Shown here piece by piece: positions 18,324-25,708 of a stretch of DNA of 64,000 nt. Numbering within the stretch: the stretch's first letter is position 1; every line of letters starts with the position of its first letter. Source of the DNA: Calothrix brevissima NIES-22 (GTDB lineage: Bacteria; Cyanobacteriota; Cyanobacteriia; Cyanobacteriales; Nostocaceae); contig NZ_AP018207.1 of NCBI RefSeq assembly GCF_002367995.1, forward strand, positions 6,545,495-6,609,494. Direction: 5' to 3'. The position numbers and the translations under genes are program-made. Below the pieces are notes generated by a model. The model made no database searches, had not been told where the DNA came from, and saw nothing but the letters and a program-made list of their open reading frames with translations.

Positions 18324-18821
18324 ATGCGCCTATCAATAATTCTTAGTGCCGGATACTTAATATTACTCGGTCTCAACGTACCAGTAATGTCTCAACCTCC
18401 CATCGAGATAGCACAATCACCAGTACGTACTAACTTGAATCAACGGAAATTACAATTCAATCGCCGTTTGTGGGAGAAGCAAAATATTCTTAACTATCGC
18501 TATACATTTAGTAATGGTTGCTTTTGCATCCCCGATGCTAGGGGCCCGGTAGTAATTGAAGTCAGGAACGGTAAAACCAGATCTATCACTTCTGTAGAGA
18601 CAGGTTTACGAGTTACTAATCCAGAATATTTTGAAAATTACAATACCATTCCTAAGCTGTTTAATGTCATCCAAGATGCGATCGCGCGTCAAGCCTTCAG
18701 CCTAGATGTCAACTATTCTGCAAGATACGGTTATCCAACTCAAATTAATATCGATTACAACGCCCAGATAGCTGATGAAGAACTATATCTGACAATTGAG
18801 AATTTTCAAGTACTTCGCTAA
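18324..18821 (+). CDS. secreted DUF6174-like protein
   Basis: This is a 165-residue protein with an N-terminal signal sequence (MRLSIILSAGYLILLGLNVPVMS). The mature part has NILNYRYTFSNGCFCIPDARGPVVIEVRNGK, a later LFNVIQDAI segment, and YSARYGYPTQINIDYNAQIADEE. This is the pattern of DUF6174 proteins, which are periplasmic or lipoprotein-like and of unknown role. The paired cysteines in GCFC are characteristic. Divergent neighbours and long spacers imply a single-gene unit. The family call is from memory of the motif order, not from a search. Confidence 0.72.
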   Translation: MRLSIILSAGYLILLGLNVPVMSQPPIEIAQSPVRTNLNQRKLQFNRRLWEKQNILNYRYTFSNGCFCIPDARGPVVIEVRNGKTRSITSVETGLRVTNPEYFENYNTIPKLFNVIQDAIARQAFSLDVNYSARYGYPTQINIDYNAQIADEELYLTIENFQVLR

Positions 18822-18876
18822 ATTCTCAAATTTGTTGATGGTTGACAGTTAACCGTCAACCGTCAACCGTCAACAA

Positions 18877-19071
18877 TTAAGCCACTGGATAACCAGCAGC
18901 AGCCAAGGCTTCCTTGATAGCAGTTTCCGAGACTTGAGTATCAACGCTTACTAGCTTAGTTTTAGGATCTGCTTGAATATTAGCATTGGCATCGATGGCT
19001 TTAAGTGCATTGGTAATATTGTTTGCACAAGTAGAACAAGCCATATTAGGAACAGTAAGTTTCAGTGTCAT
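18877..19071 (-). CDS. heavy-metal-associated (HMA) domain protein, CopZ-like
   Basis: This 64-residue protein is a single ferredoxin-like HMA domain. The metal-binding loop NMACSTC (Cys12, Cys15) follows the first strand, and AAAGYPVA ends the domain. Such proteins carry Cu(I) between transporters and targets. The start is 4 bp after the stop of the upstream small ORF, so the two are likely co-transcribed. No copper ATPase gene is in the window. It is short and complete, and I am confident in the domain but less so in the metal. Confidence 0.93.
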   Translation of the reverse strand: MTLKLTVPNMACSTCANNITNALKAIDANANIQADPKTKLVSVDTQVSETAIKEALAAAGYPVA

Positions 19072-19075
19072 AAGT

Positions 19076-19285
19076 TTAAGATGATTGAAGGGAAATAAAA
19101 CCAGACCAAGCTTGATACCATTGCTGCATTTGCTGAATTCCAGCAGTTTGCGATTCGATGATAGCTTGAGTCAAACAAATAATTTGTGAGTGAGTAGCTG
19201 ATTTCCAGCCATCCCCGACATGATTACAGCTATTGAGTGAAGCTATTAAGGCAGATCCGTCAAAAAATCCTTGACTGAGATTCAC
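19076..19285 (-). CDS. small ORF with DUF305-like C-terminus, probably degraded
   Basis: The last third of this 69-residue ORF (LTQAIIESQTAGIQQMQQWYQAW) closely matches the C-terminal helix of DUF305 proteins. The N-terminal part lacks their hallmark His-His pair, which would be expected near the FFDG segment, and appears scrambled. DUF305 proteins are ferritin-like, metal-related and often sit with copper genes, which fits the HMA gene 4 bp downstream. I infer a decayed DUF305 gene whose promoter may still drive the chaperone. It may still be translated. Confidence 0.45.
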   Translation of the reverse strand: MNLSQGFFDGSALIASLNSCNHVGDGWKSATHSQIICLTQAIIESQTAGIQQMQQWYQAWSGFISLQSS

Positions 19286-19684
19286 CTTACATTCATCCTA
19301 AATTCTCCATTCGACTGGAGAGTCCAGTTAGTTTACAAGTTTTTTTGCCAAAGTTTATATTTGTTCACAAATTTATTGAGCTTAATGTAATACGAAGTCT
19401 AGCTATAGCCAGATAGATTAGGACATCAAGCTAAGATAAAACTCTGACACTAAAAGGCTTTTAAGTCTGTCAACTGTCAACTGTCAACTGTCAACTGTCA
19501 ACAGCTATAATACAAAATCCTTGCCAAACTCATAAATTTTGTGGTATCAAAATAATTAATCTGTAGTTTTTCCTCAAATCCGGGAAAACTAACTTTAGAC
19601 AATTGAGACGCGGCTGCTGAACCTAAGTCTCCTAACCTCTTCAATTAATATTGCGAGTCTAATTCCAGGCTCTACATATTTTTC
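19286..19684. other. 399-bp intergenic region upstream of rtcB
   Basis: It serves as a divergent promoter region. It holds the duplicated module at 19406-19511. The remaining 170 bases before rtcB show nothing I can name. Confidence 0.55.
19406..19511. repeat. ~100-bp module duplicated at 46364-46462
   Basis: It starts TAGCCAGATAGATTAGGACA and ends in five CTGTCAA heptamers plus CAGCTATAAT. The second copy has three substitutions and four heptamers. Both copies lie 150-175 bp upstream of plus-strand genes (rtcB and the lactate dehydrogenase gene). Confidence 0.9.
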
Positions 19685-21127
19685 ATGCAGCCAAAAAATA
19701 TTCAACGTCTCTTGCGTGCTTTAGCTCGGCAGGGTTTGGATGTAAGTTATCACAACCATACCTATTCTGTTCGCTTAAGTAATATTGCTGATGCAACTGT
19801 AGCAGAAGTACTATTACCAGAAAACTTCCCCGTAGAAGCCAAAGCTTTAAAGCAATTAGCAAACCTCGCTAGCATTCGTCACCCAGCAGGCGGATGTGTT
19901 TGTCGCGCCTGTGCTACGCCTGATTTTCACCCTGGTGATGGGGGTATAGCTATTGGTTCTGTAGTTGAAACTGTCGGTCAAATTATCCCTGCGGCTGTTG
20001 GTTCTGACATTAACTGCGGAATGCGCCTGCATATCGCAGATTTAACAATAGAGCAATTTCTCGCCAAACGCGACATATTTGTCGAAAAGATGAAAGGCGA
20101 TTACTTTTTCGGTACGCGCGATGTCACAATGACTGCCAATGCCATGCGTGCATTGTTTCAGCATGGGGTTCCTGGTTGGTTAGATGCAATGCTAAATCTA
20201 CCTACAGGGAGTTTAGTTAAGTCTGATGTAGAACAACTAGCAAAGGAAAGCGATTATGGCATCTTCTTTGGTGGTTCAATGGATGGTAACTGGAAACTTG
20301 CACCCGCAGAATTAGTTCCCGATGAGGGATTAGTACGCGATGGGGGACTAGGAACTATTGGTTCTGGGAATCATTTTGTCGAAGTCCAACGAGTAGATAA
20401 AGTAGAAAATCGCGCCTTGGCTCATACTTGGGGAGTGCGTGAGGGACAGTTAGCTTTCATGGTTCACTCTGGTTCCCGCAATGTAGGTAAGTATATTGGG
20501 GGAATGTGGCGAGATAGAGCGAAAGCGGCTTGGCAAAAAGGTTTAAAATACCCACAATCCCAGATTTTCCCGCTTTCTGTGTATTCCCACCCCGAACTAG
20601 TCGCCAGTTATTTAGAAGCTGAAGCCACAGCTGCTAACTATGGTTTTATCAATCGCCTACTGTTAGCAGAACTACTACGTCTGCGGTTACGGGAAGTTTA
20701 CGGTGATGTGGAAGCACCTTTAGTTTACGACTTACCGCACAACATCACCTTACCCGAAGGTCAGGGATGGGTAACCCGCAAAGGTGCTTGTCCAGCTTAT
20801 GCAGAACAACCTGTGATTATTCCCGGTTCAATGGGTGCTTACTCATATTTGATGGTGGGTAAAGGTAATCCGGCATTTTGTTATTCTGCATCACATGGTG
20901 CGGGGAGAGTAAAATCTCGTTTTGAACTTAACCGCAAAGGTGCATCTCACAGTGAAGCCGAACTCGGATTAACTGGAGTTGACTGCATCACCTTACGGGA
21001 AGAACGGCGAATTGAAGAAGCACCAGCCGCTTATAAACCAATTCAATCTGTAATTGATGTCCAGGTTGAGGCGGAAATGGTGGGTATAGTGGCGCGGTTG
21101 AGTCCCGTGTTGACGTTTAAAGCGTAA
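19685..21127 (+). CDS. rtcB: RtcB family RNA-splicing ligase
   Basis: This is a 480-residue RtcB. VGSDINCGMR holds the metal-binding cysteine (Cys111); GTIGSGNHFVEVQ and VHSGSRNVG follow; SASHGAGR carries the histidine that is guanylylated (His404). RtcB joins 2',3'-cyclic phosphate or 3'-phosphate RNA ends to 5'-OH ends with GTP and Mn, for tRNA or RNA repair. The N-terminal 60 residues are slightly unlike the E. coli enzyme but match cyanobacterial versions. There is no archease gene beside it. It is a lone gene with the duplicated ~100-bp module in its upstream region. Confidence 0.93.
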   Translation: MQPKNIQRLLRALARQGLDVSYHNHTYSVRLSNIADATVAEVLLPENFPVEAKALKQLANLASIRHPAGGCVCRACATPDFHPGDGGIAIGSVVETVGQIIPAAVGSDINCGMRLHIADLTIEQFLAKRDIFVEKMKGDYFFGTRDVTMTANAMRALFQHGVPGWLDAMLNLPTGSLVKSDVEQLAKESDYGIFFGGSMDGNWKLAPAELVPDEGLVRDGGLGTIGSGNHFVEVQRVDKVENRALAHTWGVREGQLAFMVHSGSRNVGKYIGGMWRDRAKAAWQKGLKYPQSQIFPLSVYSHPELVASYLEAEATAANYGFINRLLLAELLRLRLREVYGDVEAPLVYDLPHNITLPEGQGWVTRKGACPAYAEQPVIIPGSMGAYSYLMVGKGNPAFCYSASHGAGRVKSRFELNRKGASHSEAELGLTGVDCITLREERRIEEAPAAYKPIQSVIDVQVEAEMVGIVARLSPVLTFKA

Positions 21128-21604
21128 AAGGGTGAAAAAGTGCGATCGCTTTTTCTGCTTCACTGGAAAATTAGAGCGATCGCATATCCAATGTTTGAAA
21201 ATACAGCAAATTCCTGGCTAGATTCTTAAATCGTCACAGATCCTCATTGACTCAACATCATGAGCTAAATTCTCTGGTGATGTAGCGCTTTGCAACCTAA
21301 AAACAAAAAGCCCCCGGTTATTACCAGGGGCGTTCATCTTTATTCCCACTAATGAGGATCGCATCTATCTGGTTTTGATTCAAACCTAGATATGCGATTA
21401 ATGCATTAAAGCAATGTATTAATCGCAATCAATCAATAAATTAGTTGAATGCAATACAGATTTTGCCAGGACAATTCCTACATATTTTTCTGCGATCGCC
21501 ATTTTTGGGTAAATAAGCTGGTAAATCTACCCTTTCTACGTCATAGATACAGCAGATTACACCTAGATACTGTATGATTTCCCGCAAATGAGAATGGAGA
21601 GCCT
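21128..21604. other. 477-bp intergenic region after rtcB
   Basis: It contains HIP1 sites near 21145 and 21175, the hairpin at 21310-21331, and a short ACAGCAGATTACA fragment near 21550 that resembles the left end of the family B element. There is no supported gene. Confidence 0.5.
21305..21331 (-). terminator. terminator-like hairpin, stronger on the minus strand
   Basis: GCCCC(C)GGT and ACC(A)GGGGC pair with one mismatch around a 4-nt loop (21310-21331). On the minus strand it is followed by TTTTTGTTTTT, on the plus strand only by a weak T-rich stretch. It would end a minus-strand transcript coming from about 22 kb, antisense to the gene at 21605. Confidence 0.5.
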
Positions 21605-21904
21605 ATGAGCGCGATTAGATGTTTGACTTTGTTACTGGTGCTGATGCTTTCGTTGACAGTAGCGCTTCCAGCTACTGCTGCTGTATGCCAAAACTATCAT
21701 GGACATCGTGTTTGCATTCTCAGTATCCAACGCAGCGCTAAAAATTACTGGGAATACAAAGCCTCTGTGAGTGTAGATGATGTCAAAGAGCCGACGAAAG
21801 TTTATAACTGCCGCTCTCAAGTTAAAATTCTCAAAGATGGGACTTTTGTACCATTTGGCGACAAAGACCCAGGTGAACTGATATGTCGTTTCTTTAAGCA
21901 GTAA
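21605..21904 (+). CDS. small secreted hypothetical protein (99 aa)
   Basis: It has a clear signal peptide (MSAIRCLTLLLVLMLSLTV then ALPATAA) with cleavage after about residue 26. The mature part of about 73 residues has four cysteines (VCQNYHGHRVCIL, YNCRSQ, ELICRFF) that could form two disulfides, and a short strand-rich pattern. A GGAGAG ribosome-binding site precedes the ATG. No family is recognised; similar small periplasmic cyanobacterial proteins exist. It is unlinked to neighbours by spacing. Confidence 0.7.
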   Translation: MSAIRCLTLLLVLMLSLTVALPATAAVCQNYHGHRVCILSIQRSAKNYWEYKASVSVDDVKEPTKVYNCRSQVKILKDGTFVPFGDKDPGELICRFFKQ

Positions 21905-21907
21905 TTT

Positions 21908-22042
21908 TCATCGCTTTTGGGCGTTAAATACACCCCAGATAACGAGAACTGTCAAACTTAAATATGCAGACACAGTTATCCATTCTTGCCAGTCAGTAAA
22001 TAAGCTTAGTTGTGGGTTATCAAAGAGAAATACATTCATCAT
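21908..22042 (-). CDS. possible small single-span membrane protein (44 aa)
   Basis: The ORF begins MMNVFLFDNPQLSLF and has one hydrophobic helix, SAYLSLTVLVIWGVFNA, then a short basic tail (QKR). The topology, composition and Trp-rich membrane border (DWQEW) look like a genuine cyanobacterial small membrane protein. Two consecutive ATGs (22042, 22039) are possible starts; no strong ribosome site is visible. Its stop is 3 bp from the convergent gene's stop, and a minus-strand terminator lies downstream at 21305. There is no homologue I can name. Confidence 0.42.
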   Translation of the reverse strand: MMNVFLFDNPQLSLFTDWQEWITVSAYLSLTVLVIWGVFNAQKR

Positions 22043-22546
22043 CAGCGATCGCACTCTCATCATAGCTAGCTAATTCATCATAAAGTTTCTTGGTAGCTAA
22101 TCCTGAGATGATCGTCAGCGATCGCAGTTTTTTTTAGCAAAAGTTTTTACAACTTCTATCAGTCTACTATTTAACATGAATACCGCAAGATTTAAATATA
22201 TAAAATCAAATTTATTGATACTTATCCATTGTTTTTGATATTTTACAAGCTATAGCCCATCGGATGATTGCTGAAAATAGACAAAAAATTGATGAATTAT
22301 GTAGTATTTTGTTAAGCTAAACTAAATTTCTTGTATTTAAAGCAAGGTAAAATGCTCAATACATAAAAGTTTAATTAAAGTTAAACTTTGCAAAGTAGAT
22401 AGGTTTGAGCTTATCTGTCTGAATTTATTTACTTAATTGTCTTATATGTCCTTGTATTTTTGCCAAGCTACTCATAGAATATGTGACTGTAAAAAGTGCT
22501 ACAACACAATACAAAAGCTAGGTATTAGCTATTAAAGTAAAAATCA
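22043..22546. other. 504-bp intergenic region, AT-rich
   Basis: HIP1-like sites lie near 22050 and 22120. A short open segment at 22219-22320 reads DILQAIAHRMIAENRQKIDE before a stop and may be a gene remnant, but no start or family can be supported. The rest is the upstream region of the next gene. Confidence 0.4.
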
Positions 22547-23212
22547 ATGGATATTGAGAACATAGCTCAGATTTCCAAACGGGATTTGGAAATCATTCAA
22601 CTACATCAGTTTCAGCAGCCTATTTACTGTTGTAATGTCACTGCGATCGCCTATGCTTTGACTGCATTGGGATATCTGACGACTGTTGATGATATTTTCT
22701 ACATCACCCACCTACCGATCGCATCGGTTTTAGATGATGGGATGACTTTAGCAGAAACCTACGACAGCTGTAAAATCTACATAGAAAGAAAAGGCTTACC
22801 TCTGTCGATTCGGATGGAGCATTTTGATAAACCGAGTATGACACTCGAAGCATTTATCAAGGAAGTGGAAACTGCTGTTTGTGATGAAACTGATGTTCAC
22901 ATTCTCAACTTTAATACTCGGATTGCCCATGAAAATCCCAGTTTAGAAGGTGGACATTTCTCCTTATTGGCAGACTACGATCCCAAAACTCAAGAAGTCA
23001 CCATTGCAGATACCAATCCTAAACGGTATACCCGGTTTTGGAAATGCTCAATTCAGCGTTTATATGCAGCTTGCGTAGATAAAGACTCCTCATCAAATCG
23101 CTCTCGCGGTATGATTGTGCTTCGCAGGCTAGAAAAAGTTAATCTCGCAGCTAATGGAGTATCTCATCCAGCAGAATTGGCTTTAAATGCTCTCCATTCG
23201 GAAAACAGTTGA
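22547..23212 (+). CDS. phytochelatin-synthase-like / papain-fold cysteine peptidase
   Basis: This is a 221-residue protein with a papain-type triad in the phytochelatin synthase arrangement: Cys28 or Cys29 in QQPIYCCNVTAIAYAL, His137 in EGGHFSLLADYD and Asp155 in VTIADTNP. Bacterial single-domain versions mostly act as glutathione or peptide hydrolases. It lacks the cysteine-rich C-terminal domain of plant enzymes. The substrate is not known and the match is by motif spacing, so a C39-like peptidase is the alternative. It is a lone gene; the ATG at 22547 is the only good start. Confidence 0.72.
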   Translation: MDIENIAQISKRDLEIIQLHQFQQPIYCCNVTAIAYALTALGYLTTVDDIFYITHLPIASVLDDGMTLAETYDSCKIYIERKGLPLSIRMEHFDKPSMTLEAFIKEVETAVCDETDVHILNFNTRIAHENPSLEGGHFSLLADYDPKTQEVTIADTNPKRYTRFWKCSIQRLYAACVDKDSSSNRSRGMIVLRRLEKVNLAANGVSHPAELALNALHSENS

Positions 23213-23305
23213 GTGTTGATGTAGGTTGATAATCTACCAGTCAGCTAAGACCAAACTTATCTGACTGATGCATTGAGCAGCAACGCTAATGAGTGCAAAT
23301 TGCAA

Positions 23306-23397
23306 GTTGGTGAGGTACAGATAATTGTTGATTGTAGGGGCATTGGCACTGCCATGCCCCGAAGCGCGTACCTCATTTACCTGAAATATGCTGTATA
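23306..23397. mobile_element. MITE family B copy, left terminus lost
   Basis: It begins GTTGGTGAGGTACAG and ends in TGCTGTATA, and includes GATTGTAGGGGCATTGGCAC. The inner pair GAGGTACA/GTACCTC is retained. The terminal ACAGCA arm on the left is missing. Confidence 0.7.
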
Positions 23398-23558
23398 TAT
23401 TCATCGGGGTTTAGCACTGCTAAACCTTGAGCATTTATTTAACAAAAATTGTAATTTATAAGACCAATTAAATTTATATAATTGCCTTTCCATAGACAGA
23501 CGATTATCTCTATCAGCGAAGTTATATTATTTTTAGTCATTAGCTGTTTAAAAAATTT

Positions 23559-23589
23559 AAAGCTCCTCTATATTTCTGTGAGGAGCTTT
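23559..23589. terminator. hairpin, possible bidirectional terminator
   Basis: AAAGCTCCTC and GAGGAGCTTT form a perfect 10-bp stem with an 11-nt loop. A minus-strand T-run (AATTTTTT) follows on one side and ATTTAT on the other. It separates the peptidase gene from the convergent gene at 23837. Confidence 0.55.
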
Positions 23590-23836
23590 ATTTATGTTGA
23601 GATTATCTTTATTCAAGATATATAGCAATCCAATTTGATTTGTGTGGAGCGTTCTTTTCTCGATAACTAATAGAAAAGCATTATCATGTGATGTGGGATT
23701 ATGAACTAGTCAAACCTGTTTTGTCACAATGGTAATGAATTTTTACTACCGTACACTTCAATGTTCTTGCTATCAATAACCGGTGAGTGAGTATATATAC
23801 TACTCATAGGCAGACGATGAAAGCTGAGTTCATCCC

Positions 23837-24124
23837 CTATGAATCTTGAGATTCTTCAGCACTAGGTTCTGCTTCAGTTTCCGTCTCCGCTTTCAGATTA
23901 ACTTTCGGTTTAACGGGTTTTGGCCCCCTTACTAGTGCGGGACTAACCTGTTGCTTGGTTTCATCACCAAAAGATGATTTTTTTCCTTTACCAGAGGAAC
24001 GATTACCTCTCGATTTTGAGCCTCTAGGATGAGACTCTGGCTGTAAATCAGCCGAATTTTCCGAATTTTTGTCAGTATTGGCTTGAGCCTGACGTTCCGA
24101 TTTCTTGATTGGGCGTTCTATCAT
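23837..24124 (-). CDS. small disordered hypothetical protein (95 aa)
   Basis: The protein is low in hydrophobics: a basic Ser/Lys/Gly stretch (SKSRGNRSSGKGKKSSFGDE), then a Pro/Lys segment (VRGPKPVKPKVN) and an acidic tail (ETETEAEPSAEESQDS). It is likely intrinsically disordered. The N-terminus MIERPIKKSERQAQ has the look of a conserved cyanobacterial small protein, though I cannot name a family. RNA or protein binding through the basic core is a guess. Confidence 0.62.
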   Translation of the reverse strand: MIERPIKKSERQAQANTDKNSENSADLQPESHPRGSKSRGNRSSGKGKKSSFGDETKQQVSPALVRGPKPVKPKVNLKAETETEAEPSAEESQDS

Positions 24125-24328
24125 TGTAGATTTTTGTAAAGCTACCTTTATGATACATCGGTTTGCTGACGATGGATCTAATAACTATTCTTTTCAATAA
24201 ATAAGTCTGATTAACAAAGCATCATCTATCTTGGTGAAATTGTGATTTAGCTACCTCATAAGCAAATACCAAATTTCTGTCAGAAATCTGGTATTTAAAT
24301 CTTCATGAATAATTTAGATTTACTAAAG

Positions 24329-24553
24329 TTACTTGATCCGCGACCAAAAATGAACTTTGGGAGTGAGATAAAAAAGAGCGATCGCTAATATTAATTCAAT
24401 AGGTATCAGCGAAAAAAATAGACTAGAGCATAACCAAAAAGTCGCGAATAATAAAGCTAATATTTGCCCAACAGAATTATTGATTTTGGGAGTGATAGCT
24501 AAACAAAGTAAAGCTAAACCTAGAGCAATCGATGAATAGGCAAAGTTTAACAT
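24329..24553 (-). CDS. small hydrophobic membrane protein (74 aa)
   Basis: Two to three hydrophobic helices cover nearly the whole protein (about 5-20, 28-45, 48-63), ending with a short basic tail (FWSRIK). The start is the ATG at 24553. There is no recognised domain and no neighbour within 200 bp. A HIP1 site lies within the coding region. Function unknown. Confidence 0.5.
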   Translation of the reverse strand: MLNFAYSSIALGLALLCLAITPKINNSVGQILALLFATFWLCSSLFFSLIPIELILAIALFYLTPKVHFWSRIK

Positions 24554-25153
24554 AGTGAGTAATTAATAATGTCAAAGAATCCCAGATAACTGATGAACTG
24601 CAAGCAAACCGATATCTGTCCAGAACCCTAGCGCTGCTACTGATGTCTCAACGCTACAATACCTCTACAACATTGTAGAATTAGAACCTCATTTCCTCAA
24701 ACCGTTGGTTTACCCAAACCGGAAATTTGATTCCTTTACTATACCTTGACGAACATCCGTGAAAAGTTTGTTCGCGATTAACATAATTATCCCAACTGCA
24801 ACTGATTTTATAACTTTTCTGGTGCAGTTTGGGTGACTTACCTTGTATCATAATTCCCTATTGTAGATATCAAACTTATCAATGCTTCCCTATCAGCTAA
24901 CGCCGTCATTACCAAGGAAAGATGAGACTGTCTAGTTTTAGGTTGATACAAGAAAATACCAATTTTTGGTTACAAAATGCTACGTTTACTTTAATTAGAT
25001 TTACTTACACAAAAGCATAATTTTACCTTTTAGATTCTATCTAATTTCCCAGAATAATTTTTGCTTTTGCACTTTATGATTCCCTATTTTAGATATCTTA
25101 GCATAGAGATTAAAAAATAAGTTACCTACAGAGAAAATTAAGGTGAGAGAAGA

Positions 25154-25240
25154 TTAATCGATGTGCGTGAGGATGATTCCACCTTCAGCACAAGTAATTG
25201 TTTTATTACCGTAAAATGAAATAGCGACGCGAGCGATCGC
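25154..25240 (-). pseudogene. relic of DegT/DnrJ/EryC1/StrS sugar aminotransferase
   Basis: The minus strand reads ISFYGNKTITCAEGGIILT and soon meets a stop. This is the family's PLP-lysine signature (normally FSFYGNKxITTGEGG, Lys as Schiff base). No further conserved part of the ~370-residue enzyme survives on either side, so it is an internal scrap of a deleted gene. Intact family members act in nucleotide-sugar synthesis for polysaccharides. Confidence 0.65.
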
Positions 25241-25258
25241 TGTTTTCAAATCAGCGCA

Positions 25259-25399
25259 TCAGGCGTTTCCTGACTTGTATCTCACAATAGCTGATGGTGT
25301 TTTAGAAGTATTATTTGTTAAGGTATCAGCGCCGACAATACCGCTAGCTACAGCAACATTAGTCAGCCAGAAATTCCGCCTGGTTTTGCTTTTATTCAT
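25259..25399 (-). pseudogene. 46-codon ORF with Tat-like N-terminus, probable remnant
   Basis: It starts MNKSKTRRNFWLTNVAVASG, resembling a twin-arginine signal (TRRNF then a hydrophobic run), and stops after 46 codons. It runs directly towards the aminotransferase scrap but in another reading register. It could be the truncated front of a Tat-exported protein. No homologue is named. Confidence 0.35.
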
Positions 25400-25708
25400 A
25401 TATTCTCTAAAAAAAGTATAATTAATTACATTGAGATAGATGTTTGGGACTGAGATATTATGGTGAGTTCTGGCTGGAATCAGCGCGGAAAATACTCCTC
25501 AACTCATCTACCAAAGGGTTTAACCCCTCATCCCGAACTGCGTTGAAAATGCTACAAGTACAACCTTGGTAGGCGAATTTATGTCGTCTATAATGAGCCT
25601 TTATTCACATCTTGCATTCTAGACAAGAAGAGACTTGCTTTATGTAACTTAAGGTGTAACTTCCTATTGTTCTGGCTGACTGTGAAATTGACTATCTATA
25701 TAAATTTT

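Larger units (their letters stand above)
23213..23836. other. 624-bp intergenic region
   Basis: It holds a family B MITE (23306-23397) and a 10-bp-stem hairpin (23559-23589). The rest is AT-rich, with no supported gene. Confidence 0.55.
24554..25666. other. 1.1-kb region without an intact gene; relic coding fragments
   Basis: Only broken fragments are found: a DegT/DnrJ aminotransferase motif (25154-25240) and an adjoining 46-codon ORF (25259-25399), both on the minus strand. The segment 24590-24690 is open for about 28 codons on the plus strand but fits no family. The last 270 bp would hold the TPR gene promoter. Confidence 0.5.

Noticed and set aside
22219..22320. Plus-strand fragment reading DILQAIAHRMIAENRQKIDE
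   Set aside because: Coding-like composition, but only 33 codons with an internal start and no family; recorded as a possible relic only.
24590..24690. Short plus-strand open frame in the 1.1-kb gap
   Set aside because: No more than 28 codons, with no motif.
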